DNA of 64,000 bases from Zygaena filipendulae (taxonomy: Eukaryota > Arthropoda > Insecta > Lepidoptera > Zygaenidae), in assembly GCA_907165275.2 (NCBI GenBank), contig OU015660.1, forward strand, positions 8,930,501 to 8,994,500, read 5' to 3'. Under the pieces are notes generated by a model. The model was not told the origin of the DNA and did not search any database. It saw nothing but the letters and a program-made list of their open reading frames with translations. This document shows positions 12,224 through 24,131 of this stretch, in pieces. Numbering within the stretch: position 1 is the first letter of the stretch; each line of letters begins with the position of its first letter. A program made the position numbers and the translations under genes.

Positions 12224-12463
12224 GCCGCACTCGGAGTCGACTTTAATGATTACTTAGTTAAGTTTAGTATAGATTTTAAAAACAAAACTGCCACAATCAG
12301 ACAAGTTTTATAAATTAATGTTAATTAGCATTTAACTAATTAAGTTACATCTCATTAAATGCCAATTAACATTAATTTATGGAACGTCTCTGATTGCGGC
12401 AGTTTTGTTTTAAAAATCTATACTTAATTAAGTAATCATTAAAGTTGACTCTGAGTGCGGCCG
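12224..12463. mobile_element. Palindromic MITE, family Q copy 1
   Basis: Long terminal inverted repeats start GCCGCACTCGGAGTCGAC and end GACTCTGAGTGCGGCC, with AATTAACATTAATTTAT-like inner arms. Almost the whole element folds on itself. Relatives are at 46284-46520 (best preserved) and 53433-53593. No coding capacity. The superfamily is not assigned because no clear target duplication is visible. Confidence 0.92.
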
Positions 12464-13012
12464 TTAGACATTAGGTAGGTATATAAATTAATAGAAATTA
12501 ATAATGTGACATTTGCACGCCGAGCAACGGCTAATGATGTACCTTATGACATAATATACCACCTTTAAATGTACCATATTTTGGCAAATAAACGAATTTA
12601 ATTGAATTGAAATTAATGCGAGTGAAACCATGGGATCGTCTAGTTTACCTACCTAAACATATTTTTCTTCATTCACAGATTTGTATGTATCTAATGAAGT
12701 TTTCTCATACGTGTCTGAAATCTATTTCTTTTTCTACAGTAACATTAATTTGTTATGATGAGCTTAAAACTCTATCAGATGATAGAGTTTTAAGATTAGA
12801 TGACTAACTATATGATATTGAATACAATCGTATCCTCTAGGTATCATTTGGTGCAAATCCTTGCTGTCTAGATGCTTTAAAAGCACCGTTGTGGAAATTT
12901 CTAAGTAGAACTCCTAAGTTACAGTTCGATTAAACGTAATAATGTACAGTGCACCGATGAATTTCATTAAACATTCCGTTCACATTTTTTTTAATACAAA
13001 TTAAGACGTCTA
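12464..13012. other. No gene or clear element seen
   Basis: AT-rich. A 66-codon frame at 12607-12807 has no recognisable motif and is probably chance. Confidence 0.55.
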
Positions 13013-13223
13013 TCCTACTAATATTATAAACGCGAAAGTTTGTAAGAATGGATGGATGGATATATGTTTGTTACTCTTTCACGCAAAAACTACAGGATGT
13101 ATTTAAATGAAACTTTACAATAATATAGCTTATACATCAGATTAACACATAGGGTACTTTTATCCCGGAATTACTGGGGGGAACTCTGAAATTAACGGGG
13201 GTGAAACCGCGGGGCACCACTAG
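13013..13223 (+). mobile_element. Complete Helitron-like element (Lep1-type, non-autonomous)
   Basis: It begins TCCTACTAATATTATAAACG after an A and ends with a GC-rich segment (GTGAAACCGCGGGGC) and CTAG before a T. A 5' TC, a 3' CTAG after a short stem, and insertion between A and T without duplication are Helitron hallmarks. No Rep/helicase is present, so it would need a partner for movement. Most copies below are judged against this one and carry the same ends. Confidence 0.85.
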
Positions 13224-13230
13224 TTTGAAA

Positions 13231-13827
13231 TATAATATTACAATTTAGAGCAAAAGTTTGTGAGTTCGCACGAGTTTGTGACGTTGTAAGGGGTAATCTC
13301 TGGATCTACTTAACCGATTTTGAAAATTCTTTCACTTATAGAAAGCTACAGTGATCCTAAGTGTCACAGGATACTTTTTATTCCGGAATTCCCGCGGGAA
13401 CTTCGAACTTTCCGCGGGTAAAACCACGGGGGAACAGCTATCTCTGGATCTACTGAACCGATTTTGAAAATTCTTTCACTTATAAGAATCTACAGTGATC
13501 TTAAATGACATAGGAAACTTTTTAACCTGGAGTTCACGCGGGGACTCCAGAGTTCATGAGTTCGCGTGTTTGTGAGATTTAAAAAATTCTTCCACTTTTA
13601 AGAAGCTACAGTGATCCTGTATGACAGAGGGTATTTTTTATCCTGGGATTCCCGCGGGCACTCCGGAGATTGTGAGGTTGTAATTTATGGACAAACTGAA
13701 CCGATTTTGAAAATTCTTTCACTTATAAATAGGAAGCTAAAGTGATCCTGAGTGACATAGGGTACTTTTTATTCCGGTATTCCTGCGGGAACTCCGAAAC
13801 GCAGATGAAACCACGGGGATCAGCTAG
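13231..13827 (+). mobile_element. Helitron-like variant with internal tandem amplification
   Basis: A second element follows only about 8 bp after the previous CTAG. Its middle, including GATTTTGAAAATTCTTTCAC and a GCTACAGTGATCC block, appears four times at about 13316, 13458, 13576 and 13703 before the usual CCACGGGGATCAGCTAG end. The copies are unequal in length (about 118-142 bp). A truncated relative starts at 63932. Confidence 0.82.
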
Positions 13828-14097
13828 TTTAAACATAAATGCAAGAATATCTTTTATTTTAGTATTTTTTATATTTGTTTCTAAATGCTCTTATAAAGGT
13901 AAGGTTTCTAAAGGATATATTGCATCGGATCAATTCGGACTGAAGGCGACAAAGTCGAACCCCGACTTGAGTTAATCGTATTATCTCCAGTCTTAATCTT
14001 CAATCTTTATTTCATCCGACATGGCTTCGAGACAAGGAAGAGCTCTCTCTTTTTACGAGGGTCACGCGGTAGGAATTTGTATTTAAGAAATTACTCG

Positions 14098-14283
14098 TAC
14101 AGCGTGCTACTGGGGAGTTTGTTGCGCAGCTTCTCTTCAGCCGCAGCACTAGGAAGCTGTGAAGTGTGGATATTTTATCGGTGCTATCTTAATAATTGTA
14201 ATTTTATTGACCTGAAAAAGAGTTACATTATGGGCGAACTTTGTATAAAATTATTTGACTTTGACTTGAATTTTTATTTCGGT
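14098..14283 (+). mobile_element. LINE-type 3' fragment, copy 1
   Basis: It shares GGGGAGTTTGTTGCG, an AGCACTAGGAAGCTGTGAAG block and a following ATTGACCT..AAAA stretch with 53229-53412. It ends with TTTGACTTTGACTT, a tail I associate with lepidopteran non-LTR retrotransposons. No reverse transcriptase is included, so it is a 5'-truncated remnant. Confidence 0.65.
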
Positions 14284-14399
14284 GTATGTAAGTATAGGTG
14301 TCTTCCATTGCAGCCTCAACATTTTTATAAGTTCTTCTAGTAGCTATATGTTTGTGGGTGTACAATAAAGTTATTACATTTCATAAGTATATTTAAAAA

Positions 14400-14571
14400 C
14401 TAGCTATTCCTAGCGTTAATTTAGGAGTTCCTGCGAGGATTCCGTATTAAAATGTACCCTATGTCCTCTTTTGTACCAATATATGCAAAATTTCATTATG
14501 ATCGGTTGAGTAATCAAGGCATGGAAACGTAACAAACAAACTTACATTTGCATTTAGAATATTGGTTAGGA
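14400..14571 (-). mobile_element. Helitron-like element
   Basis: Reverse orientation. It opens CTAGCTATTCCTAGCG, carries the ATGATCGGTTGAGTAATC block, and ends TTGGTTAGGAT, the reversed TCCTA start. The CCGCGG hairpin is decayed. Confidence 0.78.
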
Positions 14572-14895
14572 TATCATTGGATTAGAATTAAATATTCTAT
14601 GATTACGGCTAAATCTCGAATCATGAAAAATATACTCAGTGACGTCATTAAAGATGATCAATTCACTGATTACGCGATTTAGTAAACACTGGTCGTTATC
14701 GTCTAATATTAAGCTATTGTCTTTGTATGATATAAATCCTACATATCTAAATTTTTTAAAGTTACAATTTTTATTATAATGCAAGCAGCACCAGAACTGC
14801 CCAGATAGATACCACTAGCGGCAGACAAATCTTCATCATAACTCGTTGCGTCGAGAGAAATACAAAATTGTCATATACAGCTATATATATATATA
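14572..14895. other. No gene seen; short (TA)n
   Basis: AT-rich, with a TA microsatellite at about 14882-14896 at the edge of the next element. Confidence 0.6.
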
Positions 14896-15040
14896 TAGCA
14901 GCTGTGCCCCACGGTTCCATCCGTGTGAGTTTTGGGATCAGGAACCTTTGCGGACGCAGGCAGAACAACCCGCCAAAGTTTCATCAAGTTTCGAAACGCA
15001 TAGAGGACAGACATACAAACATTAATTTTTATTTATAAAG
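14896..15040 (-). mobile_element. Helitron-like fragment
   Basis: GCAGCTGTGCCCCACGGTTC at the left matches the reversed 3' end. The rest is decayed but ends with an ACAGACATACAAACA stretch and TTTATAAAG. Confidence 0.62.
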
Positions 15041-16496
15041 AAGAAGAAGATGAGTTGCGGATGATCGGGTGTTTTAAATTTACGTAATTTTAACGTTAGT
15101 TAGTATTATATGTATTCCAGTTTAATACCTACTTGTAACTAACAAATAAAACTGATTGGTTTTTCAACTTTATCACCATAAATCTAATTACATATCATAA
15201 TCATCACAAAGGTACGTGATACTTCAACTTTTGAATTCAAAATAAAGAAAGATTAATTTTAGTGCGTTGATGAGTTGAATTGAAAAGGGAGGCAAAAATT
15301 ATAGACGTTAAAAATTCAAATGTAGACGCTGTTTCCTTTCTTGCTTTTGTATTAGCAAAAGGCTGTTATTTTGAGTAAATAGCATTGCTATTTGTGACGG
15401 TCGCCCGTCGCAGTTGAGTCAGTGGTAAAACGTAACAGACTGTACACTTATTTTGCTCACGTATCAAAAGAGAATGGGCATCATATGAGCACACGTTGGC
15501 AATACGGTCACGGATATCAGAAGCTAAAGCTGAAGGCGCAGGTGAAAATATCATTTTTAAATGAAAACACACGGGACTTAATACATACAAGACGTCGCGG
15601 TTTAATGTTTACAGACTCAAGGGAAAGTGACAAAAGTGAAAAAGTCAAAGTTACAAAGAGACGAAATATATCATAAATATAAGAAGGATAACCAGAACGT
15701 TGAAAAAATAAAAATGCAACATCTAATATTTGGACGCAGATAAGCAATAACATGTTAACCCACAAAATTAAGTTATCTATTCAGAACGATTTATTGAGAG
15801 TTAGGGAACGTTTTTTAATTATGTGATTACTTTATTACATTGTTTAACTATGTAACTAAATATTGAACATACAAAATGTTGACAGAAAATGTCGCTATAA
15901 TTTTAAAACACGATTTACTCAAAAAAATTCTAGTGTGGGTTAACACACTATTGCTTATCTATGTCCATTTAAAACTCTTGAAGATATTAAAAAAAGCAAA
16001 ACTACATTTATACTCTCTCACATTTCAGCTTTCATGACTCTACATCGCTTTTGTGGCAAATTGTGGCAATGCTATAAATGTGCTGACTTCTTATTTGGAA
16101 AAACCCTTTCAGATTAAACTATAGTTACGATTATAAACAAAAGCAGTTTTATAGTCTTTTTATAGGCTTAATAAAACACTGCAGTCGTTGGTGTCAAAAG
16201 GTTCCGTATATTTTTTTGCTCCTATCCCCTATTGGCTTATTTTGCACTTGACAAAACATATTTTTTTCATTCAATACACGTAATACCATCTGGTTTACAT
16301 TGACATTCTCTATGCTTCGGCTTGATATGAAAAAAATAAATCCCCCTATATGCTGTCGCATAAAATGTTATAAATATTGATTGAATTCGGTTTTGGGTTA
16401 TGCGTACGCAAACAGGAAGTTGTTGTTTTTACGTTGCCAGTATTAGCAGTTTCTAATGTAATATACATAGATAATATAAGAATATGGAATTACTCT
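15041..16496. other. Long stretch without recognisable gene or element
   Basis: About 1.45 kb. Overlapping short frames on both strands at 15366-15765 encode no recognised domain. The K/R-rich composition of the 84-residue + frame (15422-15676) could be chance in A-rich DNA. Confidence 0.5.
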
Positions 16497-16729
16497 GGGC
16501 CCTTATTCACTATGACCATTACGCGTCGCGTTAAGATAAGGCGCCAGCTTAAATTGCTTTTCTCTCGTATTTAAAGAAGTTTCACTTTAAAAAAATACAT
16601 TTACAACGTTTCTTTTGTCATAAAGAATATATTTTTTTTATATTTTTGCATCTGGAGCGTTTGGTTGTATTATTGGGACGCGTGTTATGGGCAAGGAATG
16701 TTGTTGATCATAGTGAATATTATGAGCCC
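16497..16729. mobile_element. MITE, family R copy 1
   Basis: Terminal inverted repeats: GGGCCCTTATTCACTATGAC on the left and ATCATAGTGAATATTATGAGCCC on the right, the latter slightly decayed. The interior has TTTCACTTTAAAAAAATAC and ATGGGCAAGGAATGTTGTTG. The same element, same orientation and about the same length, is at 48967-49198. A reversed, shortened copy is at 49933-50138. Confidence 0.88.
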
Positions 16730-16951
16730 AGGTCTCCAAAGGGGTGTCAAAAAATTTATTCCTTCTGTCTTCCTATTAAAATAATAATAATAATGAAAGA
16801 ACCTTGGACCTACTTCATATACTCATAGATAATAGCTGTTAGATATAGGTATTTATTCTCTATTTAAAAATTACATTTAATGTCAAAATTAAATAGATTC
16901 ACTAAAAAGATTGTCAATATAAAAAGATTGAAATGATATCTTATAATAAAC

Positions 16952-17092
16952 AAGCCATGCCCCGCGGTTACACGCGCGTGAGTTTCGGAATTCTTGCAGA
17001 AACTCCAAAGTAGCCTAATTTACTCCATAAAACATCAGCTAATTAGCAGTGAAAGACCCGTCAAAATCGGTCCAACCGTGCTGGATCTGTGT
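16952..17092 (-). mobile_element. Helitron-like variant fragment
   Basis: AAGCCATGCCCCGCGGTTACACGC is the reversed 3' end. It is followed by a variant body with GTCAAAATCGGTCCAACCG. The opposite end is not clear. Just upstream (16852-16935) lies a short AAAATTACATTT..GATTGTCAATAT segment that recurs at 40488-40560. Confidence 0.62.
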
Positions 17093-17199
17093 CTCCAGAG
17101 TCAAGGTAAGCCTGTCAAATAACCGGCCCTAATCCCAGATTAGAAACTGAGAGTACCTAAATAATAATAATAATGCTTAGAATTTAACACACAACGCTA

Positions 17200-17343
17200 C
17201 CAGGGGGCTAAGATGCGCAACACGATAAAATTATATCGAGCCATTTTATCGATTCTCGTCGACAAAACCATACAATATGTCGACGAGAATCGATAAAATG
17301 GCTCGATAAAATTTTATCGTGTTGCGCATCTTAGCCCCACTGG
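17200..17343. mobile_element. Hairpin MITE, family S
   Basis: The left arm (17200-17263) starts CCAGGGGGCTAAGATGCGC and the right arm (17279-17343) ends GCGCATCTTAGCCCCACTGG. They pair almost perfectly around a 15-nt loop (17264-17278). Each arm is about 64 nt. The element is too short to encode anything, and only one copy was seen in this window. Confidence 0.9.
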
Positions 17344-18956
17344 TCCGAACTAACAGAGCTTGTACCTACCTACTGTGTTTATCGAACAACTAATCTAATA
17401 CCTACTTACATCCCTTTTTTTGGTAAATACGTACTTGGCGTATATTTTCTATGATAACTCATATTGTTTCAGGCTAAATTTTACGAGCCATCCAAGCATT
17501 CTTATTTCAGATAATAATTTTAGACACTACATTTCGATGTTCAGACGACGTTTTATAGCTACCCAACATACACTATTGGGCTTATCCCCAGCTTAGTGAG
17601 AATAAAATGAGTTTGCCAATTTCCCAAATGGAAGTCCCAATTTTATTATATTAATGTTCATTCTAGATTTTTTTAGGCGCTACATTATACTTATTTTCTT
17701 TAATATCTTTATAGTGATTGAATTATGAAATGTCCACTTCTGACTTCAGATTGTGAGGTTCGGAATAGTATAAGGCCTTCGGCTAGCTGAATAAAAATAA
17801 AAGATAATTTTTGAGATTTTAGTTTGTTGCAATTTTTCTAGTTCTGTCAAAAAGTATTTTAAAATATAAAAAGAACAGATAACAAAAAAACAATATTAGA
17901 AATGAGGCGGGCTATCTTAAAGAGTGGCATATATAGCCGCCTCGTTAAAAGATAATCAAATTAATACAAATGCCGGCAAATGAGGCATTGATGGACAGAC
18001 GTAATAATGTAGGCTCGAGGCGTATAGCCGATGCCAAAGTATGTGAATTTATCAATGCCCAATTACCGCCAACGCTTGTATTTTTCTCAATAATTTACGG
18101 ACAATAGGTAACTAAGATAATTTGGAACATGTTTCATTAGACTCCCTTGGGTTGAGCTCATTTTCTTAAATCTTTACCAATATATTAAATCTCGTATACC
18201 TATATTTATATATGCCTATATTTTCACGCTTCGCCCAGTGTTTATCTTTAATTTTTTTAATCTTTTTATCTACTGCCAGATGCAAACGCAAAAAAACGAG
18301 TACATAATATACACGTATGTCAGTAATCCGAATAACAAATTAAGAACTGAATAACATTTTTTTTTTAGTTTTTTTATTTTAATTTTTTCGGTCTGTTTGA
18401 ACCCGCATCACATAAAAAAATACTTAACAGATTTCAATGAAACTGTGTATGTAGGTTAGCTTAGGTGAGTTAAAATTTAGAATACCTACATTAAATTTTG
18501 TAAATACCACCATTACTGAGTTTCCGAGGGAGAAACCGATAAACACACATTTTATTTTAAATGATTTAATTAGATTGTATTGGTTGTCCTTTGTAACTTT
18601 CTCTTTTTTTAATAATTCCAATGTAAAACAAGTTTACGATATTATAATAAGTGTAGATATATAATAAAATACCCACAGAATTTATATTGTGACACGATTA
18701 AATCTCGAAAATACGAGTCTCTTAAGTTACCTAAACTATTTCCCTTTTATTTTATCCGGAAAGTAAAGCTCGCTAGGGATCCTAATAAAATTATATTGTC
18801 GGTCGTCTACAAAATTTACTGCTCCGCCAAGGTGTAGATTCGGTAAATAAATAGGAAGTATATTTTTATAAAATATCTACTTATACGAGTGGTACATACT
18901 TAGTTTACCGTTAGTTATTTAATATCTAACTGTGCTCATCTTTATACATATTATAA
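17344..18956. other. Long stretch without recognisable gene or element
   Basis: AT-rich. I saw poly-T/A runs near 18356-18390 and nothing with coding potential. A 65-codon minus-strand frame (18424-18621) has no recognised motif. Confidence 0.5.
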
Positions 18957-19187
18957 CTAGCTGCCCCGCGCGGTTTTACCCGATATATTTAGGAGTTCCC
19001 GCGGAATTGTCCCATATAAACTTTGCAACCCCCTTTCACCGCCTTAGGGGTTGAATTTTCAAAAATCCTTTCTTATCGGATGGCTATGTCATACAAAGAA
19101 CGCACCCTCAAGTTTCAGATATCTACGATCAGCGGTTTAGGCTGTGCGTTAGTCATTCAGGACAATACATTTTATATGTATAGATAT
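18957..19187 (-). mobile_element. Helitron-like element, long variant (partial)
   Basis: It starts CTAGCTGCCCCGCGCGG and continues with CACCGCCTTAGGGGTTGAA and GATATCTACGATCAGCGG. The reverse complement of the same body is seen in the longer element at 51679-52167, which identifies this as the truncated version. Confidence 0.78.
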
Positions 19188-20394
19188 CTCTACACGTAAA
19201 ATAATTGTACATTGGAAATAAATTAAAGACATTTTGACAGTATATTCTTGTTTCGTAGAGATTGTGATTCACAAACGTGTTAGGAGACTCCGAAGGAATC
19301 CTGAAAATCACGTGAGGAAAAATGCACTCGGCTATTAATTTTTAAGAGAAAAGTGGTTTATATTAATATAAAAATATTAAAGAACCCAAAACAGAAATAC
19401 TAATTCCTATAAAAGCTGGATAGAAAAAAAAGACAGCAAAATTTATTTCGACAAAAGAAGTAGTGTAGAAATTATTTTTGTGTCACTTCTCATCGAAATT
19501 TACTCTATGGTCTCTTCCCTAGCTTTTACAGTCGGTTACCCAATATGACTTAGGTACTTAGGTAAGCACTTTATCGCTGTACTTTATCCCAATCCTCGAC
19601 ATTTTAAATTTATATTATCAGGCTCGTTACTAATAATTTGGGCTTTTCTTTCCATTTAAATTTATACAAATTCAGCGTTTTTGATAATTACCCTTAAAAA
19701 TGGAAAGGGAACAGCCAATTATTTATATTGTCAAACTAAAGACGAAGTCTCAATTTTAACGAAAGAATGGCACGAAATGGTTGTACTGTACGCGCGCTGC
19801 GATTACAGTGAACTTATGATATAACGATTATCAATACATATAATATTATGATAAAATAAGATCTTTAAACTTACAATAAACAAGTCCTTACCTTGAACGG
19901 AAAATGATTACTAAAAAAGAAATCACATTAAAGTGAACGGAAAGTGATTGTACGTTTCCGTCACAATTAAGTTGTTATTCAAAAATCAAAGTATTTTAAA
20001 ACTTCTTAGAAAAGTTCTAAAACAAATAGCTTAGAATAAAGCTATGTTGAAATTGGTCATATTATATGACTTTGGGTTCCGCTTGTACTGCACCAACGAC
20101 GGTTAACTGTTATACCTAACGGTGCAACTCAAGCAAATAGTTCTAGGCTTGATGCCAAATCGTCTCTACGACAATCTAAATTTTAGCAGTTGACCAGCAA
20201 AGACAAATAGGTTCTTTAAAAACTGCAGTAAGGGTTATGTCATAACTGAGGCTGGCAGAGCAAAATTAGGTACAGTTTTACCTGGAAAGAGTAGGTATGG
20301 CAAACTTAATACATGCTTTATTTTAATACAAAAAAGACACGACGCTGAAGATAAGCATTAACAGACATGCGGATTTTACTCTTTTATTATCGTA
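19188..20394. other. No recognisable gene or element
   Basis: About 1.2 kb of AT-rich DNA. The only structure noted is a near-repeat of GAACGGAAAATGATT / GAACGGAAAGTGATT at about 19898 and 19937. Confidence 0.5.
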
Positions 20395-20591
20395 CCAGCT
20401 GTTTCACTAGTGTTAATTTCGGGGATCCCGCGGGAATTCTGGGATAAAAAGTACCCTATGTGTTATTACGATGTATAAGCTTATTGTAGAGTTTCATTAA
20501 AACCCACTCAGTAATTTTTGCTTGAAAGAGTTACAAACATCTATACATCCATACATCTATACATACGTACGTGTATAATACTATTATAGTT
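20395..20591 (-). mobile_element. Helitron-like element
   Basis: The left end CAGCTGTTTCACTAGTG is decayed, followed by GATCCCGCGGGAATTCTGGG and AAAAGTACCCTATGTG. The right part has an ATACATCCATACATCTATAC simple repeat before TATTATAG. Confidence 0.75.
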
Positions 20592-22017
20592 TAAAGTATA
20601 GAAGTTAGTAAATTAACTGTCCATTGTCACGTATAGGAGGGGTTCTACGACCTTCGGTTAGCTCGTTTTTCAATAAATCAAATGTTGTAAGAGAAATATG
20701 TAGTCTTTTATTTAAATATTGTAACTAAAAGGGATAATCTGTAATGAAAATAGTAATTTTGATCTGATCAGTCTAAAATCTGGGTATAGAATGACAATAG
20801 ATATAAACAAAAAAAAATGCAGGCTTTGGATTAAAAAAGGCAACAAAAACACAATACAGCAGTAAAGACGTGATAAAAATGAGCCAAGATATTATCATAG
20901 CGAGTGGAATACCACCGACTCGTTGCAAAACTTATGGTCGTTGGGGCAGAAAAGCCCACGTAGCGGCAGAAGCGCTATACGCAGCCCCGGATTAGATGAA
21001 CCCACGATCTTGTGAAGATCGGTAAGCCCGCAGGGTCAATAGGGTCAATAGGGTCACATCTAGTATAGCAGTTAGTTTCATTAACCACTAGATCAATGGG
21101 ATTATCATTATGATTAAAAACGAACGAGTCTTCACAAAAAAGTCGTGTATACAGAAATTAAAGTAATAAATTTTAACATTAAAATACCATAGCTTATAAT
21201 ATTATGTATATTAAAATGTTACCTAATATAAAAGTTATAGATTTTTAATACTTCCTATGATAAGAAAGTTGGTTGCAAAGTAAAAAATTATGCTAAACAC
21301 ACTCGAAGCAAGCAAATTTCTTACATAAAACACAACACCTGGTGGGTTGTAGGTTAAAATCAATATCAGGAACTATCTGTCTAGATTAAACTTTAGCCTT
21401 ATATCATAACTTATCTGTATTAAAATTTAAATAACGAGCACAAATTATATCATTAAAAACCCTGGGATCAAGATTATATTATTATATACGCTATACTTCA
21501 ATTCGACCTATGAATAACAACTACATATTACACCAAACTAAGCATAATACCAAAATCTCTTGCTAGCTTTATTGGTATCTAGTTATATTCGCTACAGCAC
21601 TTAAACAAAGTTTGCGTCAGGTGTATGAGTATTTGGAATGCCTTAGTGCAGCAAATACGAATTTATTGCCAAGTTATAGGTAAGCAAATATAAAGTTCTC
21701 GTTGCACTTTGATTTACAAACAATATCGACGATGTATACCGTACTAATTGTATCCCCTACCTCCGTGGCTTTTCACCCTATTCTCCTTAGGGTCAGCGCA
21801 GATTACGCGCAAAACTGATCGAACACTTTTTCGATGTCACTTAAATAAAAATAATTTTCGAATAATTTTCAATTATACGAGTAAAGTCCAATACCAAGTA
21901 GGTATCTGTTTGGCAAGGGAGACGTTTGAAGTAATGAAATCTTTGTTAAATTGTATAAATGTTATGAATTTTCTATAATAGGTAATGTTTTTTTTCTTTA
22001 TTCTGTTTATTTTTTAA
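20592..22017. other. No recognisable gene; short triple repeat
   Basis: AT-rich. At 21034-21058 AGGGTCAAT is repeated in tandem. The GC-richer patch 20900-21060 could be an old retroelement remnant, but I see no decisive motif. Confidence 0.5.
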
Positions 22018-22112
22018 GCCTGCCACAAAATCTCACTTATAGCCAAAAGGTAGAGAATGCCTTAGTCATTATGTCCGCCCTTGCAATATGGTTTTTAAAT
22101 AAATAATAAAAA
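22018..22112 (+). mobile_element. LINE 3' tail
   Basis: GTAGAGAATGCCTTAGTCAT followed by ATGTCCGCCC and a short AAATAAATAATAAA tail is typical of the 3' end of lepidopteran non-LTR retrotransposons. The opposite-strand relative is at 52754-52900. Only the 3' end is present. Confidence 0.65.
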
Positions 22113-23378
22113 TATGTTAGTACTTTTCGGTATTTTATTATGTACGTACGAGTACATATTACTTTGAATTTGAATTGTATACATTTAAATAACTAAATAA
22201 TAAAATATCATTAGCAGTTTCTTTGCACTTCTAAATAGTAATTAATCATTAAATTACTGGAGTTTGGTCTAATAAGTCTTTTGTCCAAGTATATTTATAG
22301 CTAAAGACAAATTCGTGGTTTTCAATTGGTCGTATGACGTAGAATGAACAAAATAGTTTCCATTGTTACCGGTAACTTAGACGGTTGACTTCAATAACCG
22401 TGTTTGTGTTTACGAGAACCCACTCAGTCATTGTATCTAAGCAGTCAAATACAAATTCTAAAACTTATAGATAAGAGTCTACCTCTGAATGATAAAAATG
22501 CTTATATTTTTTATATTATATGTGGTAAAATTTGCTGCAAATATTTACAGGGCTGAAAGTATACGCTTTAAAAAACAGGATAAGCTAAAAACGCGCCACG
22601 CACACAGCGAGCGATGTATCAGTTGGTCAGCTCGATCGAGGTCATTGACCTTAAGATATGCGGTGATGAGTGTGTAAAGCGATTGAGCGGCGAGAGCCTT
22701 CACAGGTTTTCTTTTTGATTGTTTTATTTTGATAAAAAAAAAATTGTAGCTAATTTTCCACATTTTTTCATACTTTCATTTTGGTAAATACTGTGCTTTT
22801 GTTGCTTGGGATAGTTTTAATGTTAGAGTGAACGAGGAACTTATTTATTCAAACTATCTATAACTAATAACAATAATGCTCAATTTTCACGAATAACGCT
22901 TTTTACGTATAAAATAAATTTAAATTAATTTCTATAAATAATTAAGATACACATTAACTTTATGGTCATAAATAGGTAAAAATACCGTGTTGAACATAAT
23001 AATGTGACGTCATTTCGTGCTGATTATTTTGACAATTGATTCTACTTTTATTTGTAAGATTAATTTGGTTAACGTTTGACTGAATTTGAAAGAGCATAAT
23101 ATAAGGACGAAAACTACATAAAAAGTTAAAACAAATTCCTAATTATGTTATTTTTACCGTTCGCTCCAAAATATCGCAATCAGCCTACAGGTCATTTTAG
23201 TCCTGAAAGAACAAGAATTAGACCGTTTAAATAGTACCTAGAGTTAAAACGGTAATTAATCATAAATGTTGGACATGTAAGCTATTTATAAAAAAAAGAA
23301 ATTCTCATACAGTTTCTTACGCACAATACCATATTGGTTCCTTTAGTATAAGACAACTATTTGTTTTCTCAATAATAA
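22113..23378. other. No recognisable gene or element
   Basis: AT-rich. A somewhat GC-richer patch at 22590-22700 supports short frames on both strands (22489-22677 and 22545-22763) with no recognised domain. Confidence 0.5.
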
Positions 23379-23947
23379 ATCCCATCAAAAACAAACTTGT
23401 AAAAAAGTCCAAGTCTCGCAACTCACTTCTTCTACAGTAAAAAGTTGTGAGATCAATGTAATACCAAGTCGGTTAATTTATTCAGTGCCTACTTAAGGGT
23501 CCTTCTGTCTAAAGTTATCATGTTATAAGCTAATCTAATAACATTTTATAGTGACCATATCAAATTTAAAAACCTTTTATGTTTTAAATAGATTGATTGG
23601 CTTGGCGATCACGTGAAAACAAAATGTATCTCACAAGTAATACATATTATAATTAAATTAGATTGTTTAGAACCATAATTATGTATTACATGTGAGATAT
23701 ATTGTGTTTTCACGTGATCGCCAAGCCAATCAATCTATTTAAAACATAAAAGGTTTTTAAATTTGATATGGTCACTATAAAATGTTATTAGATTAGCTTA
23801 TAACATGATAACTTTAGACAGAAGGACCCTTAAGTAGGCACTGAATAAATTAACCGACTTGGTATTACATTGATCTCACAACTTTTTACTGTAGAAGAAG
23901 TGAGTTGCGAGACTTGGACTTTTTTACAAGTTTGTTTTTGATGGGAT
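23379..23947. repeat. 569-bp near-perfect inverted repeat
   Basis: The left arm starts ATCCCATCAAAAACAAAC (23379) and the right arm ends GTTTGTTTTTGATGGGAT (23947). Read by eye, the outer 235 bases or so of each arm match without mismatch. Three mismatches occur in the next 35 before a loop of about 30 AT-rich bases around 23663. There is no coding potential and no clear target duplication, so I cannot say whether it is a foldback transposon or an inverted duplication. A transcript would form a long double-stranded hairpin. Confidence 0.95.
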
Positions 23948-24131
23948 CTCACTTCTTTTTGTAAATGGTCTTCCTCCTTTGAGCAATTTAGTCTACTTTA
24001 ATAACTTGAAAGATTTTGGTACAACTTTATAATATATATAAACACATGCCCCATTCTTGCTTTTTCATTCCGTTGACCATTGTACCTTTGAACATAATTA
24101 TGTCTAGGTAACTATGTATCTACACTTTATA

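Noticed and set aside
12607..12807. 66-codon + frame next to a MITE as a small gene
   Set aside because: It contains an inverted word (AAACTCTATCAG / GATAGAGTTTTA) that explains part of it, and no known motif.
23379..23947. Assigning the long inverted repeat to a specific transposon superfamily
   Set aside because: I could not identify a target duplication at its flanks, and the terminal bases ATCCCATCAAAAAC match no superfamily terminus I can vouch for.
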